From Ceratothoa steindachneri (Eukaryota; Arthropoda; Malacostraca; Isopoda; Cymothoidae), in the NCBI GenBank assembly GCA_963969495.1, contig OZ018320.1:75180162-75244161 (forward strand): 64,000 bases of DNA, written 5' to 3'. The position numbers were made by a program, and so were the translations under genes. Shown here piece by piece: positions 48,690-58,967 of the stretch (position 1 is the stretch's first letter; each line of letters begins with the position of its first letter). The notes beneath the pieces are model-generated. The model saw only the letters and a list, made by a program, of their open reading frames with translations. It searched no databases and was not told the DNA's origin.

Positions 48690-49221
48690 TCGTCCCTAAT
48701 TTCGCGACACTTGCAGCTCCTTTATGTGCGCTCCTCCAGAACAAGTCTCCGGATCGCATCGTGTGGAATTCGAAGTCTACTTCCCACTTCCACCAATTAA
48801 AGGGCGAATTAGCATCCACCCCCATCCTTAGACTGCCGAACATTAATAAGCCGTTCGGAAGCAGGACGGACGCGAGTTGTGTGCTCCTGCAGTATGGTGA
48901 CGACGGCAAAAGCTACCTTGTGGCTTACGCGAGTCACAAGTTGTTACCGCGCGAAAGGAATTATGCCGTCATAGAAAAGGAAGTGTCCAGAAGTTTAGAA
49001 TGTATCTGATAGGAAAGGAGTTTATAATTGAGACGGACCACCGTCCTCTTGCATACCTTCGTAATACCGAAAATAATAACGGGCGCCTTATACGATGAAA
49101 TGGAACCTACTCTTTCAGGAATATCAGTTTAAAATTTTGTATATTAGAGGGTCTAATAATTGTGTAGCAGATAGCCTCAGCCGTAACCCCTTGGTCACTA
49201 ACCCCAGCAAAACGGCCTATT
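48690..49221 (+). pseudogene. RNase H of the Gmr1-like element
   Basis: NFATLAAPLCALLQ, then SRTDASCVLLQ (first Asp in TDAS), then LVAYASHKLLPRERNYAVIE (Glu at the NYAVIEKE site). After a frame change FIIETDHRPLAYL gives the second Asp (TDHRPL) and YIRGSNNCVADSLSR the last (ADxLSR). All four landmarks of Gypsy RNase H are visible. The reading ends at TAG 49219-49221, followed by 450 bp of non-coding sequence up to the LTR. Confidence 0.9.
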
Positions 49222-49662
49222 AGGAAACAACCCTATTGCTTATTGTATATATAATTTTTTTTTGCAAATTTAAATTGTAGGCTAAGAAAAGAAAGAAAAA
49301 AAGAAAGAACCTGCCTTTGTAATATAAACACTGCCTGTATATTTTATCATTTACTTTTCTGACGTCAAACGTTACCTTGTGTATATTTATTTTCCTTGTA
49401 TATGTCAATTGTTAATTATTTTTTTTTTGTATGTACGATATTTTCATTGCCCCTTTGTAAATTACCTTTTTCTTTGTTTTGTTTTTCTGATGTATACCTA
49501 AATTCGGATCAGTCGGTTTTTAGTTGTGTACAACTGTTCGATACAGATCAGAATGTCCTTTGAAATTGTCCCCTCTCTTGACCGTCCACGTGGAATAACG
49601 CCTTTCTTTTTTTACGCCCCTTTTCTGCCCCTTCGTCTGAGATAAGCGCAATCTTTTGGAAT

Positions 49663-49671
49663 GGAGGAGAA
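49663..49671 (+). promoter_or_regulatory. Polypurine tract before the 3' LTR
   Basis: GGAGGAGAA directly precedes the LTR start TGTCGTGGTAT at 49672, as expected for the plus-strand priming site of a retroelement. Confidence 0.65.
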
Positions 49672-49685
49672 TGTCGTGGTATAGC

Positions 49686-49755
<70 letters not shown>

Positions 49756-50600
49756 GGGACAATGACACGCTAATGGCTTGGTCCGACAAGTTGGGAGGGG
49801 TTAATGCGAATGGAGGAGAAATTCGTCCCCGAGTGTGTGGGTAATAATTATCAAAAATAAGTGAGTGCAGATTGGTTTAAAGGTTAATTATGGCCCATAG
49901 TCGTTCAGGGTTATTCAAAGGATACAACAAAAATAAAGATTAATAACAAAAAATAGAAATATTAAATATATAGACAAGAGAGGGTTATGTGAGACAAGTG
50001 ATCAAATAAATAACGGACACAAGTGGTGTCAGCAAAGGGGCAAATCCAAGGAATTAAAGAAGTTAATTACTTGACTCGGATCAGAATCTTAAAAAGGGGC
50101 TACACTAAGTCGCAAGGTAAATAATACAATTGGTTCGGGGGACACCAGATTATAACGAGGTCCACAGCGTCGACGTCTTGCACGTGATAAGCGTCGAAGG
50201 GAAGCGAATATGCAATCAAAGGAATAGGTTTTACCTCGGAGTTCTCGATGAGGGAGGACTGGGTTTACCTCAGGGTGCTGATGGAGGAGGACTGGTTTTT
50301 CCCTCTTGCGCCGGCGTGCTGCACTGCCCATCCAGCAGCAAACCTCCGGTTATATAGGTAGTCGACGGGCGGCAAAATTGCCTCGGGACACGGCGTGCTT
50401 CCCTGAGATCTGAAGTTGCCAGCTTCAGCAGGGGGAAGGGGGGGGGGCGAAGGGGTGTCCGAGATAAGGAGCCGGTCGAATAGTCCATCGCGCTCTCTCG
50501 TGTCCCGAGTAGGGGAGGTGAGCTTAAATCACCTCGGCCGCGGGAAATAGGCCTCGCAAGATAAACGCAGCTGGTTTGATAAAGCCATGCTCACTCGATT
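49672..50600 (+). repeat. 3' LTR (type B) of the Gmr1-like element
   Basis: Begins TGTCGTGGTATAGC like the two solo LTRs and carries a (TA)n tract at 49689-49753. Internal sequence 49757-50140 recurs inverted at 44520-44873. A TATA-like GGTTATATAGG lies near 50346-50356. The 3' end could not be placed because the 5' LTR is lost; 50600 is an estimate from the ~1 kb length of the solo LTRs. Confidence 0.7.
49689..49753. repeat. (TA)n tract inside the LTR
   Basis: About 65 bp of TA located some 17 bp after the LTR start. The inverted LTR copy breaks exactly at this point. Confidence 0.96.
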
Positions 50601-50819
50601 CCTTCCTTGCTTCTCACGCTTTTTGTTCCAAGGTTAAGGGCACGGGGCTCTTCCAAGTGTTCAAGGCGGACCTCCGGACTATATTAGACTCTATTCCTCT
50701 ACCTTATAGTTTTGATTGGGATACTTTCCTCCTTATTCGGATACGGTAACGTCGAGCCTTCGGTTAAAGGGACACAAGCTAGGACACTATCCGTGCGATT
50801 AATTAGTTTAGCTGCGCCT

Positions 50820-50945
50820 AAGTTGAAAGCGAAAAAAAACGCCTCGGCCAATCAGAGGTAGTACAGGGCGACTGCGCTTCTAGGCTAGTATATAAGAGTT
50901 AAGGCGAAGGCGGAATTTAAAGAGCGTCTGCGCGCTAACTTGCCA
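50820..50945 (+). promoter_or_regulatory. CCAAT plus TATA promoter-like segment
   Basis: GGCCAATCAGAGG (about 50846-50858) stands some 30 bp upstream of AGTATATAAGAG (about 50888-50899). Spacing suits a polymerase II promoter. No convincing coding sequence follows, so it may be a transposon or LTR promoter, or a promoter whose gene lies in introns I cannot see. Confidence 0.3.
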
Positions 50946-52990
50946 CGTTTCTCTTAAGGGGGACAATTTTGAAACTTAGGCATTATCGTTATGACGAGAA
51001 CTATATATATCCACTCTTAGCCTTCTTCCAAACTTTCAGCTTCAATCCACTCTTAAATACACTTCTTACATTGATGTCATGCCTTTCCTGCCCAATGATT
51101 GTGGCAGTCTCAAGCTAGATTGTGATTACTTAGAGTAATTTCCTTATATCTTTTTCCATTTTACCAGGTCTGCCCCTGTTTATAAGCCATTTATCACCTA
51201 TTTTCTTGGCCTGGGGCTAATATAGCAGGCTAGTCGCCCACCAGCTTTCGTCCAATCATCCTCGGTCGGGCCGGGAGGGGGAGAGGGGATGGTGTTTTAA
51301 CGTGTCTGCATTCTTCCTACTGCCTCTCCCCTCTTTCTTTTCCCTATCATACGTTACACAATCGCAAGGCGATAACAGATATAGCATGGACAACCTTGCT
51401 GCGGCTAACATCTGGAAGAGTTAGCACCCTTCCAGCCGCAATACCCCCAAGAGGATATGCGGCTATTTAATTTCCACTTTTCTTCAGTTTATCTTCACTT
51501 TATTTACAGATCTCTCTTTATAAACTTTCTGCGTGATTCGGCCTCGTTGCTATTGCGCATTAAATTTAAAGGTAAAAATTCCATCGTTTTCTGGTCGTAT
51601 CCTCCCCCCCCCCCGCCTCTTTACCTTATATCTTCATTCCTGAAGATAGAGTTGCTTTGCCACTGTATTGTGTGTGTGTGTAAGTACGGAATAAATGTGA
51701 CCCCCTTTAAAAAAATTTAACCTCATTCCTCTTTTTTTTTTAATTTGTACATTTACAAACGACCGAGTTACGACCCACATCTCAATCAATCCCTTCGGGG
51801 AATGATCGGGACGTAGAAAACTCCTGGGAGTCTGAAAGCTGTGTTCATGGCGTCATTTTATGACGTCATTAAGGGAATAACTCTTTTATTTTCACGTCAA
51901 CGAAAAAAAAATAAACAGAAAATTGTCTTTCAAAATACATTGACAACCGCTTTGGGGCATTCCCCGAGAAGGGCGTCATTAAGGGGGGAGGGCGGTATCA
52001 AGGATCAATGAGATTCAGTATCAGGGTTAGGAACCTTGCATTTATTAGGAGCTGGATGGGAAAATTAAAAACGAGGCATTTAAATAAGAAAAAATACGGC
52101 GGAAAAAAAAGAGTACTGAGAGACAGTGATTGCCCAGTCTGGATATAGAGTGGCGTCAGCAGCTTTTGACATCCTCCTGGAGGAGTTCGCGAGATAATTC
52201 AGTGACCCCCCTCCCGTGTAAGAAATAATCAAAGGAGCTACTCCGTAAGGACGACCCTGTTCGAGTAGGGCAGGGCCTCGAGTAAATAATTGGGAAGAGG
52301 CGCTATCTAGGTCCCGCCTCTCTAGGGAAGGGCATTTTCGGAAGCCGACGACAGATGCTCCTCTTTGACAAATGCTTCACGGCCGTGGCCCGAGTCCGCC
52401 TAAAGAATGAGGAGAGAAAGGACGTAACGGCAATAAAGGGAAAAACAATAAATGAATATAAAACTCGCCGACGAATGAGGCGGGGGGGAAGGGGGTACGG
52501 GACCTGTTGACCCTCGTTACGATAAGAAAGAGGAAATGAAAGAGCGGTAAAAGAGGTAAATGGGGAAAGGAGGGAGGCTTCGTGAGCATTTGGTTCACGG
52601 CATCCATTTCTTTTACGACCAATTTAGAGTCGTATCCATGGATTCCTGGGTCTTGTGTAGGTTTCATGTACGCAAGTTAGACGTGTTGGCCGCATTTCGG
52701 ATGAACGCCTCTTCTCAAATATACACACGTTAGTGAATATAAGCAGGGATCTTTGAATTTGCATGCCGGCACTTGGGTAGCGACAAATGGGAGCAGGTCT
52801 AATAAAAGCGTCCTTCATTTGGCGGGAATTTTTACTCATACTTCTTCCCTTAAATGCTTAAGAGAAGACTTTCTTTTACTAAGGGAGATAATGGATGCGA
52901 GAGGGGAGGATTTCGTTTTTAGACTATCTACTCACTATTATTTGAAGTCGTTTATTGAATCTTTACTAGTGATCCTGAAGCATAGATGTC

Positions 52991-52998
<8 letters not shown>
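50946..52998. other. No gene seen: 2 kb spacer
   Basis: A segment with GGCTAGTCGCCCACCAGCTTTCGTCC (here broken as GGCTAGTCGCCC and ACCAGCTTTCGTCC, near 51226-51252) is loosely similar to 63645-63672 and may be a dispersed repeat. Poly-C lies near 51607. The minus-strand frame at 52377-52667 is low complexity. Confidence 0.4.

Positions 52999-53054
<56 letters not shown>
52999..53054. repeat. (TA)n tract hosting mariner copy 2
   Basis: About 56 bp of TA, directly adjoining the left end of a mariner. Confidence 0.96.
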
Positions 53055-53056
<2 letters not shown>

Positions 53057-53057
<1 letters not shown>

Positions 53058-53979
53058 GAGGGGCGGTCAATAAGATTTGCGAATCGGTAGGGCAAAACAA
53101 AAGAAGGGGGATGGCTGTTTGTGGGGGTGTTAGGACAAGTAATGACAAGTCAGGACCTGCAGCCGCACGCTCCTGCAGCGTCTATTTAAGAAGCAGTAGC
53201 TGATCGCAGATCGTCAGTCACAAATTTTTCAACAATGGAGAAGGTTGAGTACCGCGCAGTGAACAAATTATTGACTAAGGAAGGTAAGAATGCAAAAGAG
53301 ATCCATGAACGCATGATTGATGCGACACCGCCCCTTCCTATGCAACCATTGCTCGCTGGAATCCGGAGTTCCGCCATGGTCGCGAGTCCCTTGAAGATGA
53401 CACCCATCCAGGGCGCCCGTCAGACGTGACCAACGAGGACAATGTGGCCCGTGTGCAGAGGATCATCCTCGAAAATCAACGGGTGAAGGTCGAAGAAATC
53501 GAGCGAGAACTTGGAATATAACATGGAAGTGTTACCAACATCATCCACGACAATTTGGCCATGACCAAGGTCTCTCCCGTGAATCCCTGGAAACCTCACG
53601 CCCCAAGATCGACTTCAACGTCGTCAAAGTCCACAAGGCCAGAGTTGCACAAGCTGCCTTGCGCGAGTGCGAATTCGAGAAGCTCAACCATCTCCCCTAC
53701 AATCCAGATCTTGCCCCTAGCGACTACTTTTTATTCGGCCAGCTCAAGGCTGCACTGCGTGGACGCCGGTTTGGGGACGATGAAGATATCCAGCTTGCCG
53801 TCCAGGAGTGGATTGAACAGCAGTCGGGAGATTTCTGGTTGTCGGAAATTTGAAGCCTCAGGGACAAGTGGCGCAAGTGCATTAAAGTCGAGGGTAGTTA
53901 TATTAAAAAATAATAAAACACTTTTCCTCATATCTCGTTTCCTTATATCCGAATTGCAAAACTTATTGACCGCCCCTCG
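53057..53979 (+). mobile_element. Non-autonomous mariner, copy 2 (both ends present)
   Basis: A 923-bp element with inverted ends CGAGGGGCGGTCAATAAG on both sides. TA follows on the right (53980-53981); on the left the dinucleotide is CA within the TA tract. It has the same central deletion as copies 1 and 4: CGCCCCAAGATCGACTTC joins HTH-side and C-terminal sequence. Confidence 0.93.
53235..53913 (+). pseudogene. Mariner transposase, internal deletion
   Basis: The start MEKVEYRAVNKLLTKEGKNA is intact. A frameshift occurs by residue 40. The HTH follow-on ENQRVKVEEIERELGI is then interrupted by TAA. The C-terminal part VHKARVAQAALRECEFEKLN, then PYNPDLAPSDYFLFGQ and GRRFGDDEDIQ is readable. 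The central catalytic block is absent. Confidence 0.9.
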
Positions 53980-53989
53980 TATATACGAA

Positions 53990-54330
53990 GATTTTGTTAA
54001 AGACCATAGTATATTTCGGCTTTATCATTTTCTTTGGAAACTCCATTTTTCTTATTATCTTTTTTATTTCATCTTGTATATGATAAACAACTTCTCCTAC
54101 GTTCATCTCGGTTTAAATGAAATGTATTTGAACATAAGAACATAAGAAAAGAAGGAGACTGCAAAAGACCATTCATGGCCTACACTTGGCAGCTCCTGTT
54201 AGACATTTGGCAGCTCCTGTTTACACTTGGCAGCTCCTGTTTACACTTGGCAGCCAAACGGATTTTAGGGGATATTTATTCCTCCTTGCTTGAATGTTGT
54301 CAAGGAAACGGGCCATTGCGGTGTTAGCGG
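53990..54330 (+). repeat. Composite of dispersed repeats
   Basis: 53990-54140 is similar to 57510-57660 (shared TTTTATTTCATCTTGTA-like core and an AAATGAATGTGTTTG-like end). Then AACATAAGAACATAAGAAAA (about 54128) opens a crustacean-type dispersed repeat with three copies of ACACTTGGCAGCTCCTGTT (about 54180-54252). Confidence 0.65.
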
Positions 54331-54345
54331 AATTTTAAAACAACT

Positions 54346-54699
54346 TTAATGTTCGATTCCTGCCCGTAGTCTGGATATTGATAGCTGGCCTTCGTTAATT
54401 AAGATGGCTTTTAAGGTGTTCAGTCCGGCTATATTTCTCTCTTTTCTTTTGATCGTGATGTTATTAACCAATATATCCCTGGTTAAGCTGATGTTATGTC
54501 CAGTTTCCATATGATTTTTTTTGGGTGGGGGGGCTTCATGTTGCAGGTGCATTGTCAAACGCCTCGAAAGTGTGGTAGTAGTCATACCAACATATTTTGA
54601 GTTGTTATGAAACTTGCAGTCTTCATTCGTGCAGGTAAACTCGTAGACTATGTTCGTAGACTTCAGGATCGAGGAGTTTTGGCAGATGTTGTTTTTCAT
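54346..54699 (-). pseudogene. PLE 4 GIY-YIG endonuclease
   Basis: TNIVYEFTCTNEDCKFHNNS opens the domain with its Cys pair, and KYVGMTTTTLSRRLTMHLQH gives the YVG and the catalytic Arg helix. It continues to RDILVNNITIKRKERNIAGL and LKAILINEGQLSISRLRAGI. Essentially full length and open over 117 codons, making it the best preserved endonuclease in the window. Confidence 0.9.
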
Positions 54700-54726
54700 A
54701 ATGAGATTGTTAACTTTTGTTGTTTA

Positions 54727-55234
54727 TTAATATATAATCATCTGAATCTTGTCCGTTTGCTTCTTAACTTTGATGTTACGGTTAACAATCTCCTTGATGT
54801 TTTTTTCGTCTATTTTGTAGGCCGATGACATCTGATTTCTATAATACAGTTTGCTGTTATTTACTGCTTCCTGGTTACTTTCCGTTTCATCCGTGTCTAC
54901 AAATTGCCTTCTTAAGAATGATTGAAGTTGTTTTTCAATTATGCTGTCCGGGAAACAGTTGTTTACGAGGGTTTGTTTTATGCGGGAGATCTCTCGATGG
55001 AACAGTTCCCACGTGGGGCAGCATTTGTATGCTCGGCGGAGATATGAGCCGATCACACTTTTTTTTGTACCTCTCAGGACATTCATTATCTTCGTCGAGA
55101 CATCTTCCCATGTCTGTAGCTTTTCTGTACACTTTTGTGACGTAATTAACGTTGATGTTTTGTACCTCTACGTCAAGAAAAGTTAATTTATTGTACATGT
55201 TGTATTCATAAGTGATTTTAACACGGAGTTCTCC
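54727..55234 (-). pseudogene. PLE 4 RT thumb and connector
   Basis: KLTFLDVEVQNINVNYVTKV, then YRKATDMGRCLDEDNECPER in one frame, then SVIGSYLRRAYKCCPTWELF, HREISRIKQTLVNNCFPDSI and KEIVNRNIKVKK in the next: the standard PLE stretch between motif C and the endonuclease, with one frame change near 55.09 kb. Confidence 0.85.
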
Positions 55235-55925
55235 TCAAGTTGTTGTTTGATGTTCTTCATTTTGGACGTTGATGTAGATGTCGTCTAGGTATCGGCAGTA
55301 TAGGTGTGGCTTATTTTCGATGTTGTCTAATAAGCTCTCTTCAAGTTGACTCATATAGTAGTTGGCAAAAGTCGGCCCTAGGGGAGATCCCATAGCTACT
55401 CCATCGACTTGTGTGTAGAGATTTCCGTCCGGTGTCCTGAACGGAGTCTCTGATGTGCATGAACGTGGCATATTCCTTAAGATGTTTGGCTCAAGGTTAG
55501 GAGGAGACATTGCAGGATGGTGGTATACATTTTGTATAATGATGTCGATGGTCTGAGAGATAGGCACATTAGTAAATAGGCTTTCCACTTCAAGGGATGC
55601 TATTAGTCTTGTTGATCTTGTAGAGTGGAGTATATCGATATTATTCCATTTAAGGTTTTAGCTAGACGGTACTTTGGTGTGGTGACTTGAGAAATAATGG
55701 GCCTCAGTGGGTTGTTCGGCTTGTGTATTTTTACGTTTCCATACAAATATCCTGGTGTATAATCGGCGACAATCTTTTGGAAGTGGAGTCCTCCAATGAG
55801 TGCATTAGCTCTAGTTATTTGCCATTTATTTTCTTTTTTAAGTCTTCAGTTAGGTCTTTTTTATTCGCTTAAATTTAGTGGTGTCGTTTAAGATGGTATT
55901 CACTTCACTGTTATATTCTTCTCCC
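55235..55925 (-). pseudogene. PLE 4 reverse transcriptase
   Basis: LIGGLHFQKIVADYTPGYLY is followed by GNVKIHKPNNPLRPIISQ and TPKYRLAKTLNGIISIYS, the PLE fingers. VESLFTNVPISQTIDIII is motif A; QVDGVAMGSPLGPTFANYYM is motif B; YCRYLDDIYI is motif C with YLDD (about 55291-55280). A stop (LTEDLKKKINGK-stop-LELMHS) and frame slips near 55.6 and 55.24 kb inactivate it. Confidence 0.9.
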
Positions 55926-56160
55926 GCATAAAACAAACTCTCGTGAACAACAGTTTCCCGAACAGAATAATTGAAAACAACTTCAATCACTTCTAAGAAG
56001 GCAATTCAAAGACACGGATGAAACGGAAAGTAACCAGGAAGTAGTTAATAACAGCAAACTGTATTATAGAAATCAGATGTCATCGGCCTACAAAATAAAC
56101 GAAAAAAAATATCAACGAAAGAGATATAATAAACTTTTCAAGGTTGGCAGCATCACAATC
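55918..56160 (+). mobile_element. Inverted PLE connector fragment
   Basis: The plus strand encodes IKQTLVNNSFPNRIIENNFN and, after frame slips, VVNNSKLYYRNQMSSAYKIN, the same segment as minus-strand 54.74-55.03 kb. It abuts the 5' end of PLE 4 head to head, an arrangement typical of inverted PLE insertions. Confidence 0.85.
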
Positions 56161-56498
56161 ATGACTGACTAATTCGCCCACCCCCACTCCTACCCTGGGC
56201 CCAATGCCTTAGCTAATGAACGCTGATAAATCAACCTCGTCCCAACTATACAATGCAGTAGCAAATGTATAATTGGGGGTATGGGAGGAGGGAGGCTTGA
56301 GGATTAGCCTACTGCCAGATACCCGTACAAGAGGAGTCCACGGACAATGGGCTGGGTTAAAACCTTCGCAGGGGAGTCTAACCACTCCTCCTGTAAGGGG
56401 TCCCCAAGACCACTGAGGGACATACAACCGTCTCACTGTATGGTAGGAAGCAACCGCGGTTTTTAATTCCCTCGAGGGGGCGGCACCCCCGGCTAGCA
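56161..56498. other. No gene seen
   Basis: The sequence between the PLE fragment and mariner copy 3 includes GGCACCCCCGGCTAGCAATG at the mariner junction. It may be a piece of another dispersed repeat. Confidence 0.35.
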
Positions 56499-57019
56499 AT
56501 GGTTATGTCCAAATTGTCGTGGATGATGTTGATAACACTTCCATGTGATATTCCAAGTTCCTGCTCGAATTCTTCGACCTTCACCCGTCGATTTTCGAGG
56601 ATCACCTTCTCCACACGGGTCACATTGTCCTCCTTGGTCCCGTCTGACGGACGTCCTGGACGGGGGTCATCTTCAAGGGACTCACGACAGCGGCGGAACT
56701 TCCTATTCCAGCGAGCAATGGGTTGCATAGGGAGGGGTCGGTGTCGGTGTACACTGCAACCATGCGTTCATGGATCTCTTTTGCATTCTTGCCTTCCTTG
56801 GTCAAAAATTTGATCACTGCGCGGTGCTCAACCTTGTCCATTGTTGAAATATTTGTGACTGACGATCTGCGATCAGCTACTGCTTCTTAAATAGACGAGG
56901 CAGGAGCGTGCGGCTGCAGGTCCTGACTTGTTATAACTTGTCCTAACACCCCCACAAATAGCCATCCCCCTTCCTCTATTTTGCCATACCGATTTGCAAA
57001 ACCTATTGACCACCCCTCG
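56499..57019 (-). mobile_element. Mariner copy 3, 3' truncated
   Basis: The right end (CGAGGGGTGGTCAATAGG on the minus strand) is present at 57019. The other half is missing beyond 56499, just where the shared deletion junction of the other copies would follow. The transposase N-terminus (56841-56500) reads MDKVEHRAVIKFLTKEGKNA and, after a frame change, GRPSDGTKEDNVTRVEKVIL and ELGISHGSVINIIHDNL. Confidence 0.9.
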
Positions 57020-57021
57020 TA

Positions 57022-57380
57022 TCTAAGGGATATTCCAATAGTGCTTTGGTCGTCCACAGGCTTAAGATGGGTCACCAGATTAACTGGTCAAAATCGGATA
57101 CCATAATGCATATAAATGATTTTATTAGCAGAAATATCTTTGAATCGTTCTTAATCTCCAGCACAAAAGAGAGAAATGTAAATATAAACCGCGGTTTGTT
57201 TTCCAGTCCTATTTTTCTTTCTCAAATCAGACTTATTAGAGATCATAAAAACTGACCTCATAGGGAAAACATTGCTTTGTATAAATACGGTGTCTCTCTA
57301 TTTTATAAACCATTCTGAGTTTGAAAATGTTAAGACAACCAAAGTACTAACTCAAATCAATCTTTATGTTTTCTTTCGTG
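57022..57380 (+). mobile_element. PLE 3 endonuclease-tail fragment
   Basis: HQINWSKSDTIMHINDFISR, then NIFESFLIS and VNINRGLF align with the tails of PLEs 1 and 2 (INWNSTK, YISRNILE, LSPGLF). It begins right after mariner copy 3 and ends before a (CA)n(TA)n tract, so the mariner probably inserted into a larger PLE. Confidence 0.75.
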
Positions 57381-57382
57381 GT

Positions 57383-57478
<96 letters not shown>
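57383..57478. repeat. Compound (AC)n(TA)n microsatellite
   Basis: About 20 bp of AC followed by 75 bp of TA. It follows a PLE 3' end, as the other TA tracts at 5487 do. Confidence 0.96.
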
Positions 57479-57480
<2 letters not shown>

Positions 57481-57840
57481 GTGTAGTTGGGTTGCAGTGT
57501 TTCTTGAATGCAAATTTTGTTGAACACCATGGTGTATTTCACCTTAATTAATTTGCTTTGGTAACTTTCTCTTCTTCTAACTATCTTTTTTATTCCATCT
57601 TGTAGATGGTGGATCACTTCTTCTGTATTCATCTGTCTTTTAAATGAATGTGTTTGGTAAAAAAAAAACTAAATTGCTAAGCTTTCCATCTTATTCGATC
57701 ATCTCTTCGGGGTGTTTTGATATGTTCTTGCCTCCTTTACCGATGTAATGAGTGGAGTGAGGATCTGACAGAGTGAAAGTAAACGATTTTTAAAGGGTTA
57801 TTTATTTCGCCTTTGTTAAACATAACGTTAGAGAAAAGGG

Positions 57841-57845
<5 letters not shown>

Positions 57846-57904
<59 letters not shown>
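57846..57904. repeat. (TA)n microsatellite
   Basis: About 59 bp of TA directly preceding a Tc1-like terminal repeat. Confidence 0.96.
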
Positions 57905-57907
<3 letters not shown>

Positions 57908-58205
57908 TGTGCCGTATAAGTTTAGAATTCAACGATCAGAAAAGCAAAATGATGAACACGGAAAATTCATATGGACAATAGCAAAATTTGACAATGGAGA
58001 AGTTTACAACATATAATACATTCGAAAAATAAACATTGTTTAGTATTGGGTTGCATAACCCTCGTTGTCAATTACAGCTTACAGGCGCTTTGAGGAGTCT
58101 CCTACAATCTTTCTACAGGTGCTTGGCTTGATTTTGTTCCCTTCCTCCTAACATATTTTCTTCAAATCGGATGTGACGCGGATCTTGTTCCTGGACCATG
58201 AAACC
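57905..58205 (-). mobile_element. Tc1-like element 3' fragment
   Basis: Terminal sequence CAGTGTGCCGTATAAG follows TA. The minus strand ends a transposase: VQEQDPRHIRF (compare QDNDPKHTS around the second catalytic Asp) and KPSTCRKIVGDSSKRL, stop, AVIDNEGYATQY (compare the C.K..DSM..R..AVI...G..T.Y end). The W..QSPDLNPIE block between them is missing, so the gene has an internal deletion and a stop. Confidence 0.75.
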
Positions 58206-58965
58206 GGACGCTACAATTCTTTTCCTAGCTATATGAAAGTATGAAAGAAAGTATCTGCTTCTAATGGTGATTCTTGATACTTAGGTTTTTAAAAATGTGC
58301 AATTGATTGGATTTCAAACAACCGCACCGGAGACTAAGAGGAGAGGCGGTGGAACGAACACCCATCCTAATACCATACATCTAAATTGTGCTTTCACCCC
58401 ATGAAGTGTAACTTCCTTAAAAATCTCCCGGTCATCGGAAAAAGAGAAGGGTCTGGATACGCTGACCGCTCTCCTCTAACTACCCAAACTATTATATTTC
58501 AACAACACACATCTAAACTCTAACGGCAGATCCTTAAACAGAAAAACGTGCGGAGGAAAGTGAAAAAAATAGACTGACAAACATTAGTAGGCAGACGAAG
58601 GAGTGCCAGAGATACGAAAGAGAGAAGGAGGAAATCTATCGGTTGAAAATATTTTCATAACAACTTCCCTCTCAGGAAAACTTCAAATCATTAAAAGGTT
58701 TGAAACTTAAAAAAAATAAATCTAAACTTTATTGTATTATTAGAATTTTGCCTTAAATTGCCTTTATAGCTAATAACCAATGTTTGATTTTTAAAAGGAA
58801 GTAACAAAGAATTTTTAATTCAATCGGGCAGCGATCTGTCTGTGAGTAGCGAGGAATATCCACTTCACGCAACATTTCCATATCAAGGCGAAGCGATTCT
58901 CCTGGTTTAATTGCTCCAATAGCAATTACAGGGCAACGAGTGATTAAATTTGAAATGTTTCCTCT
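58206..58965. other. No gene seen
   Basis: AT-rich spacer upstream of the CR1-like RT. No endonuclease remnant was recognised. Confidence 0.4.
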
Positions 58966-58967
58966 AA

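Larger units (their letters stand above)
45571..50600 (+). mobile_element. Gmr1-like Ty3/Gypsy element: gag-PR-INT-RT-RH order
   Basis: The plus strand encodes, in this order, a gag end with zinc knuckle, a retroviral-type protease, integrase with HHCC and GPY/F-like tail, reverse transcriptase and RNase H. The C-terminus of integrase passes directly into the RT leader (47.8-48.0 kb), with only a frame slip, so the order is native and not made by nested copies. This is the domain order of the Gmr1 group. The 3' LTR starts at 49672 after GGAGGAGAA. The 5' LTR and gag start are lost to PLE sequence. Many frame breaks: inactive. Confidence 0.85.
54346..55930 (-). mobile_element. Penelope-like element 4 (minus strand), RT plus GIY-YIG
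   Basis: The longest PLE here, 1.6 kb, reads on the minus strand from pre-RT sequence (EYNSEVNTILNDTTKFKRIK) through RT to the endonuclease. It is 5' truncated at about 55.93 kb, where an inverted piece of the same family begins. It differs from PLEs 1-3 in its endonuclease (YVGMTTTTLSRRLTMHLQ type), so at least two PLE lineages are present. Confidence 0.88.

Noticed and set aside
45580..49221. Endogenous retrovirus
   Set aside because: No envelope frame follows RNase H, only 450 bp of non-coding sequence before the LTR. The domain order fits a Gmr1-like retrotransposon.
45580..49221. Ty1/copia element (because integrase precedes RT)
   Set aside because: Integrase has the Gypsy-type HHCC spacing and GPY/F-like tail, and RT and RNase H show Gypsy motifs (TDHRPLAYL, ADSLSR).
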